Source: an uncultured Bacteroidales bacterium (GTDB lineage: Bacteria; Bacteroidota; Bacteroidia; Bacteroidales; P3). Taken from it: DNA of 64,000 nt. The stretch is from positions 62,001-126,000 of the forward strand of contig ONLW01000003.1 of assembly GCA_900318835.1 (NCBI GenBank), given 5' to 3'. The translations under genes were made by a program, and so were the position numbers. This document shows, one piece after another, positions 30,188 to 38,491 of this stretch (its first letter is position 1; each line of letters starts with the position of its first letter). The notes beneath the pieces are model-generated. The model was not told where the DNA came from. It did not search any database and worked only from the letters and a program-made list of their open reading frames with translations.

Positions 30188-30196
30188 CAAATCGAA

Positions 30197-30556
30197 ATGA
30201 GACATGCATTGAACACATTCGTTTCAGCCATCATGCTGACGATGATACTCTTAGGAACATCAGGAGTATCCTTGGAGAAGTGTTCCTGCACAGGAAAGAT
30301 ATCGCTGGTACTGCTAACGGAAGGCGACTGCTGTCCAGATGAAGGCGGATGCATGACCGTGAAGTCGATGCAGTTGTCGGATTACATGCCGACAATGAAT
30401 GCCAGCCTCGACATACCAATGCAGCCGGTGCTGTTCCCAGTAATTCCTCCTACTGCCACTACATCCACAGCCACTACAGAGTGGCAGCTGGAGTCTCATT
30501 GCGCCCAAGCCCCTCCGGGAGAGTTGGCGCACACAGTTTCCGTGTTGAGGGTTTGA
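30197..30556 (+). CDS. HYC_CC_PP-like small cysteine-rich exported protein
   Basis: 119 residues: hydrophobic N-terminal signal (MRHALNTFVSAIMLTMILLG) followed by a cysteine block (Cys29, 31, 45, 46, 52: EKCSCTGK ... DCCPDEGGC) and SMQLSDYMP. The pattern resembles the HYC_CC_PP proteins of Bacteroidota, though the HYC element is CSC here. The C-terminal part is Pro/Thr/Ala-rich. It precedes a TonB receptor and an HMA-domain protein, suggesting a role in handling a thiophilic metal such as copper (inference). The longer frame from 30149 has no support since it starts within the promoter. Confidence 0.6.
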   Translation: MRHALNTFVSAIMLTMILLGTSGVSLEKCSCTGKISLVLLTEGDCCPDEGGCMTVKSMQLSDYMPTMNASLDIPMQPVLFPVIPPTATTSTATTEWQLESHCAQAPPGELAHTVSVLRV

Positions 30557-30570
30557 TTAACTGAAAGCAT

Positions 30571-30597
30571 TTGATTCCATGGGATCAATGGAATCAA
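30571..30597 (+). terminator. Hairpin between HYC-like gene and TonB receptor gene
   Basis: TTGATTCCAT and ATGGAATCAA are perfect inverted copies with a 7-nt loop. A small GGGGTAGACCCC hairpin follows at 30605. No long T run, so it is perhaps an attenuator or processing site rather than a full terminator. Confidence 0.4.
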
Positions 30598-30659
30598 GAT
30601 GTTTAATGGGGTAGACCCCTTGAGACTTTCAAACAAACAAACCTTCAAATCCTTAAACA

Positions 30660-32639
30660 ATGACAAAAAAGATTATAACTGCCAGCCTATTGCTGTTGGC
30701 AGCCACAAGTGTCGAAGCACAAATCGACACCACCACCCGCAATCGCACGCTGGAGGAGGTTTCCATCCAGCAGCGCAAGACAGAGGGGTTATCGCGCATG
30801 GGCGGCGCCGTCAATGGCACCGAAATGGGACAGGGAGAGCTCTTCCGAGCCGCTTGCTGCAATCTTGGCGAAAGTTTTATCACCAACCCCTCAGTCGACG
30901 TAAATTACAACGATGCCGCCGTAGGTGCACGACAAATCAAATTACTGGGCCTCAGTGGACAATATGTACAGATGCTACTTGAGAATCAACCCGTCACCCT
31001 AGGTGCCGCCATGCCTTACTCACTGGGTTATGTGCCAGGGGCCTGGATGAAGAGCATTTCGGTAAGCAAAGGAGCTTCAAGCGTCAAGAACGGCCCTCAG
31101 AGTATCACCGGACAGATTAACGTGGAGTACCTTAAGCCCGAAGATAATCCTGGCCTGCTAATCAATCTCTACACCGACAGCCGCCTGAAGACCGAACTCA
31201 ATGCCATGGGGAACATCGAACTGAACCACCACCTAAGCACCGAGCTGCTGACACACTATGAGAAAGACTTCATGCATATGGACGAGGACGGCGACGGCTG
31301 GCACGACTCACCCAACCTTGAGCAACTGCACCTCCAGAACCGATGGAAATACCAGAAAGGACGTTATATCATGCATGTCGGCATGGGCTATCTGGGAGAG
31401 AGGCGCGAAGGAGGCCAGCTGAAGGATCTCTCCGTCAACCCCTATCGCGTGCTCATCGAAGCTCACCGGCTCGACGGCTACATGAAGCATGCCCTCCTTC
31501 TCAACCGAGAGCACAACACCAACCTGGCTCTGCTGGCTAACGGTAGTCTCTATAATCTTGACGGTACCTTTGGTTTAAAGGTATATACCGACCGTCAGCA
31601 AGGCATGAACAGCCAACTGGTGTTGGAACACGACTTCAACGACATCCACAACCTCTCCACCGGACTCAGTTTCAGTGCCGACCAATTGGATGAGACACTC
31701 ACCTCCGTCGCGCCACACATGACAACAGAATACACACCGGGAGTCTTTGCCCAATACACATACAAGCCCACCTATAAACTCACCGCCATGGCGGGCCTGA
31801 GAGCCGACCACAGCTCACTCTACAACCGAACTTACCTCACACCGCGCCTGCATGTGAAGTGGGTAGCCACCGACTGGATGACCCTCCGCGCCTCAACAGG
31901 TAAGGGTTACCGCACTCCTATGGCACTGGCCGAGAACCACTACCTGCTGACCTCGGGCCGAATCCTTGCGATTGCCGACCTCAAACAGGAAGAGGCCTGG
32001 AACAGCGGCCTCAGCATGGTATTCTACATCCCGCTGAAAGAACGTACGCTGACCCTCAATGCAGAATACTACTACACCGACTTCATCAACCAGGCCGTAG
32101 TAGACTACGATAGCGACCCCACACACATTCTCATCGGCAACCTCGAAGGCTGTTCCTACTCACACACCCTACAGGTGGATGCCAACTACGACCTCACCGA
32201 AGAGCTCAACCTGCTGGCAGCCTTCCGTTACAACCGCGTGATGTGCACCTATGGTGGAGAGTTGCAGGAAAAGCCTTTGCAGAGTCGCTACAAAGGATTG
32301 CTCACCCTAAGTTGGAAGCCCATGCTGGCCCTCTGGCAAATAGACCTCACCTTGCAAATCAACGGCAGCGGTCGTCTACCGAACTATCTTGATGCCAACG
32401 GCATGCTGGTGAGCAGCGAGAAATTTCCCGTCTATCCACAGATCAACCTACAGGTAATGCGCGAGTTCCGCCACTTCTCCCTCTACATCGGTGGTGAGAA
32501 CCTCACCAACTACCGCCAACCCACCCCTGTCATCAACGCCGCCAACCCTTGGGCCGCCACCTTCGACCCCACCCTCGTCTGGGGTCCTGTGCACGGCATC
32601 ATGGCTTATGCCGGTATCCGAATGAGTATATGGAAATAA
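30660..32639 (+). CDS. TonB-dependent outer-membrane receptor
   Basis: 659 residues: signal peptide (MTKKIITASLLLLAATSVEA), a plug domain (about 28-165: RTLEEVSIQQRKTEG ... ITNPSVDVNYNDAAVGARQIKLLGLSG ... ISVSKGASSVKNGPQSITGQIN) and a 22-strand-type barrel to the C-terminus (YAGIRMSIWK). There is no N-terminal carboxypeptidase-like domain, so it is of the siderophore/cobalamin/metal receptor class rather than SusC. It is flanked by the Cys-rich protein and the HMA protein, so a metal or metal complex is the likely cargo (inference). Confidence 0.92.
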   Translation: MTKKIITASLLLLAATSVEAQIDTTTRNRTLEEVSIQQRKTEGLSRMGGAVNGTEMGQGELFRAACCNLGESFITNPSVDVNYNDAAVGARQIKLLGLSGQYVQMLLENQPVTLGAAMPYSLGYVPGAWMKSISVSKGASSVKNGPQSITGQINVEYLKPEDNPGLLINLYTDSRLKTELNAMGNIELNHHLSTELLTHYEKDFMHMDEDGDGWHDSPNLEQLHLQNRWKYQKGRYIMHVGMGYLGERREGGQLKDLSVNPYRVLIEAHRLDGYMKHALLLNREHNTNLALLANGSLYNLDGTFGLKVYTDRQQGMNSQLVLEHDFNDIHNLSTGLSFSADQLDETLTSVAPHMTTEYTPGVFAQYTYKPTYKLTAMAGLRADHSSLYNRTYLTPRLHVKWVATDWMTLRASTGKGYRTPMALAENHYLLTSGRILAIADLKQEEAWNSGLSMVFYIPLKERTLTLNAEYYYTDFINQAVVDYDSDPTHILIGNLEGCSYSHTLQVDANYDLTEELNLLAAFRYNRVMCTYGGELQEKPLQSRYKGLLTLSWKPMLALWQIDLTLQINGSGRLPNYLDANGMLVSSEKFPVYPQINLQVMREFRHFSLYIGGENLTNYRQPTPVINAANPWAATFDPTLVWGPVHGIMAYAGIRMSIWK

Positions 32640-32656
32640 CGAAAAAATATAAGATT

Positions 32657-32974
32657 ATGAAAAAGACCCTTTTGATGATTATGGCCAGCCTACTACTGGC
32701 GGCTGGCGCCAAGGATTTGCGCGTGTTGGTGATGACCCCCACGCCCAAGATGCACTGCGAGAGCTGCGAGAATAAGATTAAGAAAAACCTCCGCTTCGAG
32801 AAAGGGGTGGTGAAAATCGAGACCAATGTGGAAGAGCAGACGGTCTCAGTCACCTATAATGCAGCTAAAACCAATGCCGAAAACATTCAGGCTGCCATGA
32901 AAAAAATCGGCTACGACACTAGTGTCATCTCCGACACCCCCAAAGAAGAAAAGAAAAAAAGTGGCCAAAAATAA
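32657..32974 (+). CDS. Exported HMA-domain (heavy-metal-binding) protein
   Basis: 105 residues: signal peptide (MKKTLLMIMASLLLAAGA) and a heavy-metal-associated domain with the metal-binding MHCESC motif (Cys34, Cys37), VKIETNVEEQTVSVTYN and AAMKKIGYD, then a lysine-rich end. CopZ/MerP-like domains bind Cu(I), Hg(II) or similar ions. It starts 17 bp after the TonB receptor gene, so it is likely in the same transcript and would act in the periplasm. I use the ATG at 32657, which gives the signal peptide; a frame open further upstream overlaps the receptor gene. Confidence 0.88.
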   Translation: MKKTLLMIMASLLLAAGAKDLRVLVMTPTPKMHCESCENKIKKNLRFEKGVVKIETNVEEQTVSVTYNAAKTNAENIQAAMKKIGYDTSVISDTPKEEKKKSGQK

Positions 32975-32981
32975 ACTTTTT

Positions 32982-33012
32982 TTTGTCAGTTTCGAAAAAG
33001 TTCGTATTTTTG
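32982..33012 (+). promoter_or_regulatory. Promoter of yceD-rpmF
   Basis: TTTG 32982-32985, exactly 19 nt, TATTTTTG 33005-33012; an AGGAG follows at 33023, before the ATG at 33035. Confidence 0.75.
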
Positions 33013-33034
33013 CAAACTCAATAGGAGTGTGAAA

Positions 33035-33544
33035 ATGAGCCAGAAAGAAGATACGACTATTCGGTTTAGTGGTTTAAAACCAGGAAAATACGCCTATAAT
33101 TACACCCTAGCCGACGAGTTCTTTGAGGAATGGAAAAACGACGAAATCCGTGGAGGAGAGGTGAGAGTCGATGTCCAAATGGAGCGTTTTGAGCACATGC
33201 TGATGCTCACATTCACCCTTGAGGGCAAAGTAACGACAATGTGTGACCGGTGTCTAGGAGACCTGATAGTGGATATGGATGGTGAAGAACATCTCTGCGT
33301 ACGCTTTAGTGATACCGAGACCTGCGACGACGAAGATGTCGTGGTGCTACCGGAAAAATCTTTCGAAATCGACCTCAGCCAGTGGCTGTACGAATACGTG
33401 GTCGTACGTATCCCCATGCAGCACATCCATTCCGACGGACAATGCGATCCCGAAGTTGTCAAATTCATCACTGATGAAGAGGAAGAGACAAAGAGTAACG
33501 ATGAGATTGACCCCCGCTGGGAAGCACTTAAGAAACTGAAATAA
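33035..33544 (+). CDS. YceD/DUF177 family protein
   Basis: 169 residues with the DUF177 signature around MCDRCLGDLIVDMDGEEHLCVRF and EIDLSQWLYEYVVVRIPMQHIH. YceD proteins are encoded next to rpmF in most bacteria and in some are linked to 23S rRNA levels or processing; the biochemical role is unsettled. Here rpmF follows after 22 bp. The start at 33035 has an AGGAG seven nt upstream; a GTG at 33029 is too close to it. Confidence 0.85.
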   Translation: MSQKEDTTIRFSGLKPGKYAYNYTLADEFFEEWKNDEIRGGEVRVDVQMERFEHMLMLTFTLEGKVTTMCDRCLGDLIVDMDGEEHLCVRFSDTETCDDEDVVVLPEKSFEIDLSQWLYEYVVVRIPMQHIHSDGQCDPEVVKFITDEEEETKSNDEIDPRWEALKKLK

Positions 33545-33566
33545 ATAAATAAAAAAAAGTAATAAT

Positions 33567-33752
33567 ATGCCACATCCAAAACACAGATTCTCGCAGACCA
33601 GAACGGCCAAGAGAAGAACGCATGATGCGTTGGAGAGCGCTCAGCTGACAACTTGCAGCAATTGCGGCGCACAAGTAATGTACCACCATGTATGTCCCGA
33701 ATGCGGATACTACAGAGGCAAACTCGCAATCGAAAAGAACGCTGAGGAGTAA
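33567..33752 (+). CDS. rpmF: 50S ribosomal protein L32
   Basis: 61 residues: MPHPKHRFSQTRTAKRRTHDAL at the start and a four-cysteine zinc ribbon (CSNCGA ... CPECGYYRGK), so this is the zinc-binding form. Second gene of the yceD-rpmF pair; the usual following plsX-fabH genes are absent and a terminator follows. Confidence 0.96.
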   Translation: MPHPKHRFSQTRTAKRRTHDALESAQLTTCSNCGAQVMYHHVCPECGYYRGKLAIEKNAEE

Positions 33753-33770
33753 CCAAGAGTACATGAAAAC

Positions 33771-33806
33771 AAAAAAGGGAGGTTCCCATTGGGACCTCCC
33801 TTTTTT
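33771..33806. terminator. Bidirectional terminator between rpmF and the SEL1 gene
   Basis: AAAAAAGGGAGGT (33771-33783) pairs with ACCTCCCTTTTTT (33794-33806). With A6 on one side and T6 on the other it fits both convergent genes. Confidence 0.9.
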
Positions 33807-33819
33807 ATCATATTCTTAT

Positions 33820-36792
33820 TTATAACTCCCGGAGCATCTGTTCAGCAGCTTCGATGCCATTCTCGGCAGCAATAGAGAGCCACTTCTTGGCCTCTTTCTT
33901 ATTCTTCTTCACCCCCTCTCCTGTAGCATACATCTGACCGATGAAGAAACAGCAGCGTACACTGCCAGCCTCGGCCCCCTTCAGGAACCATTGGGCGGCC
34001 TGCTCCATATCTTCCTTGACATAGACACCCTCAACGTAACACATACCCACAAGGTACATTCCGAAAGCAGAGCCACGTTCTGCAGCCTGAGTATACAGGT
34101 TATAAGCCTTACGCGAATTGAGGATAACGCCCTCTCCCTCCTCGTAGCAAAGACCGAGACGGCACAGGGCCTCGAGGTTGCCGCGGTCGGCGGCCATCTG
34201 ATAAAGCTCGGCGGAACGCTTCTTGTCGAGGGGTACCATCTCCCCACTCTGGAGGCTACCTGCCAAACGCAGCATGGCCTTGGTGGAACCTGCAGCAACG
34301 GCCCGGTTATAGTATTCAAGAGTCTTCATGGTATCACGCTCCACACCGCCACCACCTGTAGCATAAAGATTACCCAGGGTCATCATAGATTCGGTATTGC
34401 CGAAAACTGCAGAAGAGTCGAGGTAACGTACTGCCATAGCGGTATCCATGTCGCAGCCGACACCCGCCAAACGAGCCAATCCCATAAAATAGTAAGCACG
34501 ACCATCCGCATTGTTGGGAGCCAGCTGCCCAAGCATATCATAGGCCTCCGTAGGATTGGCCTCTATGCCAGCATCAATAAGCATGGCAAAGGCATAGGAT
34601 ACATAGGCATCGGGATTGCCGTTATTGGCAGCCGAGACAATATATTCCAGTCCCTTATCGTAAGCTTTCTGCTCGAAAAGCCAAGTACCGATCATATAGT
34701 CACCACGAGGGTCGTCGCCCTTCGAGGCCTCAAAATAGTAGTAGAGAGCGGAATCGCCATTCAACGAAAGTCCTGACCAACCATAGTTGTAGTAGTCACC
34801 GATGACACCCATGGAACGATAGGAGCCATTGGCAGCAGCCTGCCGGAAATAGGGCAAAGCGGCAGTGGTATCTTTCTGCACGCCTATGCCACGCAGATAG
34901 CAGTCACCCACGTAATAGAGTCCTGCAGTATTGTCACCAGGGATTGCGGCGGCCATCTGATAATATTCAAAAGCCTTTGATGAATCGGCAACCACCGACG
35001 AAGTGCCATTGCGATAGAAGTCGCCAAGAAAAGCATAGCCATCGCTAACGCCAGCCTCACCTGCACGGCGGTAGTAATCCATGGCCAGTGCCGTATCGGA
35101 CTCCACACCACGACCATGCTCGTAGGCAATGGCCATCTGCATCAATGCCATACCATCACCCTGCTCAGCGAGAGTATTGAAGTAATAATTGGCACTGTCG
35201 CGCTTCTGATCCTGAATATAATAGTAGCCTAGCCAGTACATGCCATCGCGGTTGCCGGCATAAGCCGAACGGCACAGCAACTGGTAGCCCTTGGCTTTGT
35301 AGGCCTCGGTAGTATCGAAGGCACCGCCGAGATAAAGTCGGGCCATCTGGTAGTCGGCCTGCGGAGTGTTGGACAGCTCATAGTACTTGACGGCATTCTT
35401 GTAGTCGCCATTGTTATCATAGTACTCTCCCAGTACACCATAACAGCGGGAGGAACCCATCTTGCCACCCTTCTCAAGCAGTTTCAGATAGCTTTTTACG
35501 CCTCCGTCCAGCATCGAGAGCTCGGCCTTGTAAAGATATGCATCATAGTTGGCATTGGCAATGGCCTTGTCGTAGCATTCCATAGATTTATCATACTCTC
35601 CGGCACCAAGATACATATGGCCGAGCGCCACACGGGCTTCCTCGTTGCCCCAGTCGGCAGCCTGCTGAAGATAGCGCATCGACAAAACTGAGTCATCCTC
35701 ATAGTGGTTCTGGGCAAGAAAGAACGCAGCATCCGCCGACTCCTCCTTGAGGGCCATCTGGAGGTAATACTCCACACTATCGACATTTTCATGGATGGAA
35801 TGATAACGGGCCAGCTGAAGCATCGAGCTCATATCACGCTTACGGACACCACGCAGCCAATAAAGATAGGCCATATTGCTATCGACAGGCGTGAAAGTGC
35901 CGTAGATATAAGAGCTGGCGATAACATCATAGTTGGAGTAACCGGGCTCGTCGCCAATCTCCTCATAGAGTTTCTTTGCGAGATTGAGGTCACGGAGGGT
36001 GGTGTCGATAGCGGAAATAAGCAGGTTGGCTTCCATCATCTTATAGCTGTTATCCCCATGGTATTTCTCTTTCAGTCGACGGTATTCGGCCAAAGCGCCA
36101 CGCTCGTCGACAGGCATACCCCATCCATTTTCCATGTAGCGGGCATAGTCGGAATAAGCAACCGCAGAACCTGCGGTCTTACCTTTCTCCAACCATTTGA
36201 CAGCGGCCTTTTTGTCACCTTTTATCATATAGTAGTCAGCCATGAGGTCATACTTGCGACCGCAGCAACCCTCAGAAGCTTTCTTCAAGTATTGATAGGC
36301 TTTCTCGATGTCGTGGCCGTAGCCAGACCCACCCCACAGATAGCTGCGGCCCACCACGTTGTAAGCCTCGGGACTGCCCAGCTTCATGGCCTGCTCCAAC
36401 ATGACATGAGCTTTGTTCAGATCACGCTGTACTCCGATACCATCAAGATAGCAGATGGCCAAACGATAGACACCGTAAGCAGAACCAGCGTCGGCAGAAG
36501 CCTTGGAGAGGCGGTAGCACTCCACACTGTCGTGGCCGAGAGGCCCATAGAACACCGCAAAACGTCCGAGATGGGCCTTAGCCTCAGCATCGCCCATAGC
36601 ATCAGCCTTCCGGTAGAGTTCGAGGGCCTTGGATGAGTCGACTGGCACACCGTAGCCCGCCTGATAGTAGTCGGCGAGTTCTAACATAGCCTTTGTGTCA
36701 CCCGAAGCGACTTTCTTTTGGAGTTTTTCCACCTGCTGTGCAACCGTCACAAGGGGGACAGCAAGCATCACGAGTAGCAGAATCTTCTTCAT
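33820..36792 (-). CDS. Giant SEL1-repeat secreted protein
   Basis: 990 residues: signal peptide (MKKILLLVMLAVPLVTVA), then almost wall-to-wall SEL1/TPR-like units of ~36 residues to the C-terminus, e.g. ADYYQAGYGVPVDSSKALE, AICYLDGIGVQRDLNKAH, GLCYEEGEGVILNSRKAY and GQMYATGEGVKKNKKEAKKW. SEL1 arrays form alpha-solenoids that scaffold protein complexes or bind peptidoglycan-related partners. No catalytic domain is visible. About 24-26 units can be counted by eye. It is monocistronic, convergent with rpmF. Its exact partner is unknown. Confidence 0.85.
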   Translation of the reverse strand: MKKILLLVMLAVPLVTVAQQVEKLQKKVASGDTKAMLELADYYQAGYGVPVDSSKALELYRKADAMGDAEAKAHLGRFAVFYGPLGHDSVECYRLSKASADAGSAYGVYRLAICYLDGIGVQRDLNKAHVMLEQAMKLGSPEAYNVVGRSYLWGGSGYGHDIEKAYQYLKKASEGCCGRKYDLMADYYMIKGDKKAAVKWLEKGKTAGSAVAYSDYARYMENGWGMPVDERGALAEYRRLKEKYHGDNSYKMMEANLLISAIDTTLRDLNLAKKLYEEIGDEPGYSNYDVIASSYIYGTFTPVDSNMAYLYWLRGVRKRDMSSMLQLARYHSIHENVDSVEYYLQMALKEESADAAFFLAQNHYEDDSVLSMRYLQQAADWGNEEARVALGHMYLGAGEYDKSMECYDKAIANANYDAYLYKAELSMLDGGVKSYLKLLEKGGKMGSSRCYGVLGEYYDNNGDYKNAVKYYELSNTPQADYQMARLYLGGAFDTTEAYKAKGYQLLCRSAYAGNRDGMYWLGYYYIQDQKRDSANYYFNTLAEQGDGMALMQMAIAYEHGRGVESDTALAMDYYRRAGEAGVSDGYAFLGDFYRNGTSSVVADSSKAFEYYQMAAAIPGDNTAGLYYVGDCYLRGIGVQKDTTAALPYFRQAAANGSYRSMGVIGDYYNYGWSGLSLNGDSALYYYFEASKGDDPRGDYMIGTWLFEQKAYDKGLEYIVSAANNGNPDAYVSYAFAMLIDAGIEANPTEAYDMLGQLAPNNADGRAYYFMGLARLAGVGCDMDTAMAVRYLDSSAVFGNTESMMTLGNLYATGGGGVERDTMKTLEYYNRAVAAGSTKAMLRLAGSLQSGEMVPLDKKRSAELYQMAADRGNLEALCRLGLCYEEGEGVILNSRKAYNLYTQAAERGSAFGMYLVGMCYVEGVYVKEDMEQAAQWFLKGAEAGSVRCCFFIGQMYATGEGVKKNKKEAKKWLSIAAENGIEAAEQMLREL

Positions 36793-36861
36793 ATTTGCTT
36801 TATTATCATTAGTTTATAAATATCACCATTATTGGTTAGCCTCTATTTATTTAAAAGGTCG

Positions 36862-36869
36862 TACTTTTG
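36862..36869 (+). promoter_or_regulatory. Orphan -7-like element pointing into the menG 3' end
   Basis: TACTTTTG followed by C on the plus strand with no plus-strand gene downstream. No good -33 element is at the right distance. Either a chance match or a source of antisense RNA to menG. Confidence 0.25.
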
Positions 36870-36885
36870 CACCAGTGTTTTAGGA

Positions 36886-37578
36886 TTAATTGACATAGGG
36901 GTCGCTTAAGCCAGCGGCCTCTTTGTTTATTATATAGAGGCGGCAAACGCCGAAGGTCAACTTACGGTGGGTTATCTCTTTGGCTCCCACAGAGTGAAAA
37001 ATCTCAACCATGACATCGTCCTTGGGGAAACGTTCGATACTCTTCGGAAGGTACGTGTAAGCCTCACGACTGCCAGCGATGAGGCTACCCAGCCAAGGAA
37101 TAATGCACTTGGTATAGAAATAATAAAATGGTCTGACGACAACACTGTCGGGCGTCGCCAGTTCCAGTATCACCATGCGGCCGCCGGGCTTCAACACACG
37201 CAACATCTCACTAAGTCCTTTTTCCAGATGTACAAAATTGCGCACGCCAAAGGCGCAGGTAACGGCATCGAATGTTTCCTCTTCAAAAGGAAGGCTCTCT
37301 GCGTTGCCAATCAAATACGTGGCCTCTGGGGCTTTTCTTCTAGCAATGACCATCATCTCCTCCGACAAGTCCACGCCAGTAACGGAGTACCCCTGCTTTA
37401 GGAGTTCAAGACACATGTCGCCAGTACCACAAGCCACATCCAGCACGTTCTCCACTCTCCACTCTCTACTCTCCACTTCCTTCACCGCATGCCTCCGCCA
37501 GCGGCAGTCAAGGCAAAGGGTCATTACGCGGTTCAGCCGGTCGTAGGTGCGGGCTATCTTGTCAAAATCATAAGCCAT
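36886..37578 (-). CDS. menG: Demethylmenaquinone methyltransferase
   Basis: MenG/UbiE methylates demethylmenaquinone with SAM, the last step of menaquinone synthesis. 230 residues with NRVMTLCLDCRWRR, SAM motif I NVLDVACGTGDM, VTGVDLSEEMM, FDAVTCAFGVRNF and RVLKPGGRMVILE. It overlaps menA, the preceding pathway gene, by 11 bp. The linker just before motif I (residues 34-43, EVESREWRVE) is encoded by four 7-bp repeats (37449-37476), which is unusual. Confidence 0.93.
   Translation of the reverse strand: MAYDFDKIARTYDRLNRVMTLCLDCRWRRHAVKEVESREWRVENVLDVACGTGDMCLELLKQGYSVTGVDLSEEMMVIARRKAPEATYLIGNAESLPFEEETFDAVTCAFGVRNFVHLEKGLSEMLRVLKPGGRMVILELATPDSVVVRPFYYFYTKCIIPWLGSLIAGSREAYTYLPKSIERFPKDDVMVEIFHSVGAKEITHRKLTFGVCRLYIINKEAAGLSDPYVN
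37449..37476. repeat. Four 7-bp repeats (TCTCCAC) inside menG
   Basis: On the plus strand, units at 37449, 37456, 37463 and 37470; three are TCTCCAC and one TCTCTAC. Gain or loss of one unit would shift the menG frame. Confidence 0.85.
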
Positions 37579-38434
37579 ACATCAACGAAAGGAGAAATGT
37601 GCTTAATACAAGGATAGGCAGTGCTGGGTCAAGCTGTTTGCCGTTGCGGGCCCATACCATCCACAGGTGTACAGCTATGCCGCTGGCGGGAATGCAAAGC
37701 CACCAGCGGAAGTCTTGGACCAATATCAGCAGAGTGCCACCAACAATCAGCACTGTCTGATACCACTTGGCGACCCGTGAGCCGACACGCAACGGTATCG
37801 TCTTGCGGATGCCCTTGTCACTGGCCATGTCGCGGATATTATTCACGTTCAGCACCGCAACACTCAGCAACCCCACACCACTGGCAGGCAACAACACATT
37901 GCAGGCCAACGTGTGGGCCAGCACGAAGTAGCCACCCATCACACTCACTAGGCCGAAGAAGATGAAGACGGAGATATCGCCCAAACCCCGATAGCCATAG
38001 GGGTTCTTGCCGAGGGTATAGTGGGTAGCGGCCCAGATGGAGGCGGCACCGAGCAGGATGAGCACATTAGGCTCCCAACTATGCAGCAAACTACCGAAAG
38101 AGAATATCACCATCAGCCAGCCGAAGAGGCAGCAGGCCACAACCGTCCAGTTGATAGCACACCACATCTGGCCTACGGTGAGGCCACCATCGGCCATGCT
38201 GTAGTTAGGGCCTTCTCTACCCTCGCCGTCGACACCGCTGAGGTGGTCGCCCAGCTCGTTACTGAGATTGGTGAGCACCTGCAGCGAAACAGTGGTAAGG
38301 AAAAGCGTCACCAGCGTCCATAGCGGCATACGTGCCTCAACATGAGGCCAAGCCAAAAGGGCTCCGCACACCACGCCTGCCAACGACAGGGGCAATGTGC
38401 GGAGACGCATGGAATTAATAAGTGCTTTCAGCAT
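37568..38434 (-). CDS. menA: 1,4-dihydroxy-2-naphthoate polyprenyltransferase
   Basis: MenA attaches the polyprenyl tail to 1,4-dihydroxy-2-naphthoate in the membrane. 288 residues, UbiA superfamily, eight to nine hydrophobic segments, with the two Asp-rich prenyl-diphosphate motifs NELGDHLSGVD and NNIRDMASDKG. Upstream of and overlapping menG by 11 bp; together they complete menaquinone assembly, the anaerobic respiratory quinone of Bacteroidales. Confidence 0.93.
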   Translation of the reverse strand: MLKALINSMRLRTLPLSLAGVVCGALLAWPHVEARMPLWTLVTLFLTTVSLQVLTNLSNELGDHLSGVDGEGREGPNYSMADGGLTVGQMWCAINWTVVACCLFGWLMVIFSFGSLLHSWEPNVLILLGAASIWAATHYTLGKNPYGYRGLGDISVFIFFGLVSVMGGYFVLAHTLACNVLLPASGVGLLSVAVLNVNNIRDMASDKGIRKTIPLRVGSRVAKWYQTVLIVGGTLLILVQDFRWWLCIPASGIAVHLWMVWARNGKQLDPALPILVLSTFLLSLMYGL

Positions 38435-38457
38435 TGTATCTTTATCATCTTGGTTCT

Positions 38458-38491
38458 CTAGTCCTACTAGTTTTACTAGTCCATCTAGTTC
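38458..38491. repeat. 9-bp CTAGT array between menA and aspS
   Basis: CTAGTCCTA, CTAGTTTTA, CTAGTCCAT and partial CTAGTTC in strict 9-bp register. The aspS stop codon (CTA on plus, 38485-38487) lies inside the last unit. Confidence 0.8.

Noticed and set aside
30121-30342. Plus-strand ORF starting at 30121 (73 codons)
   Set aside because: It overlaps the promoter and the cysteine-rich gene in another frame and has no signal or domain.
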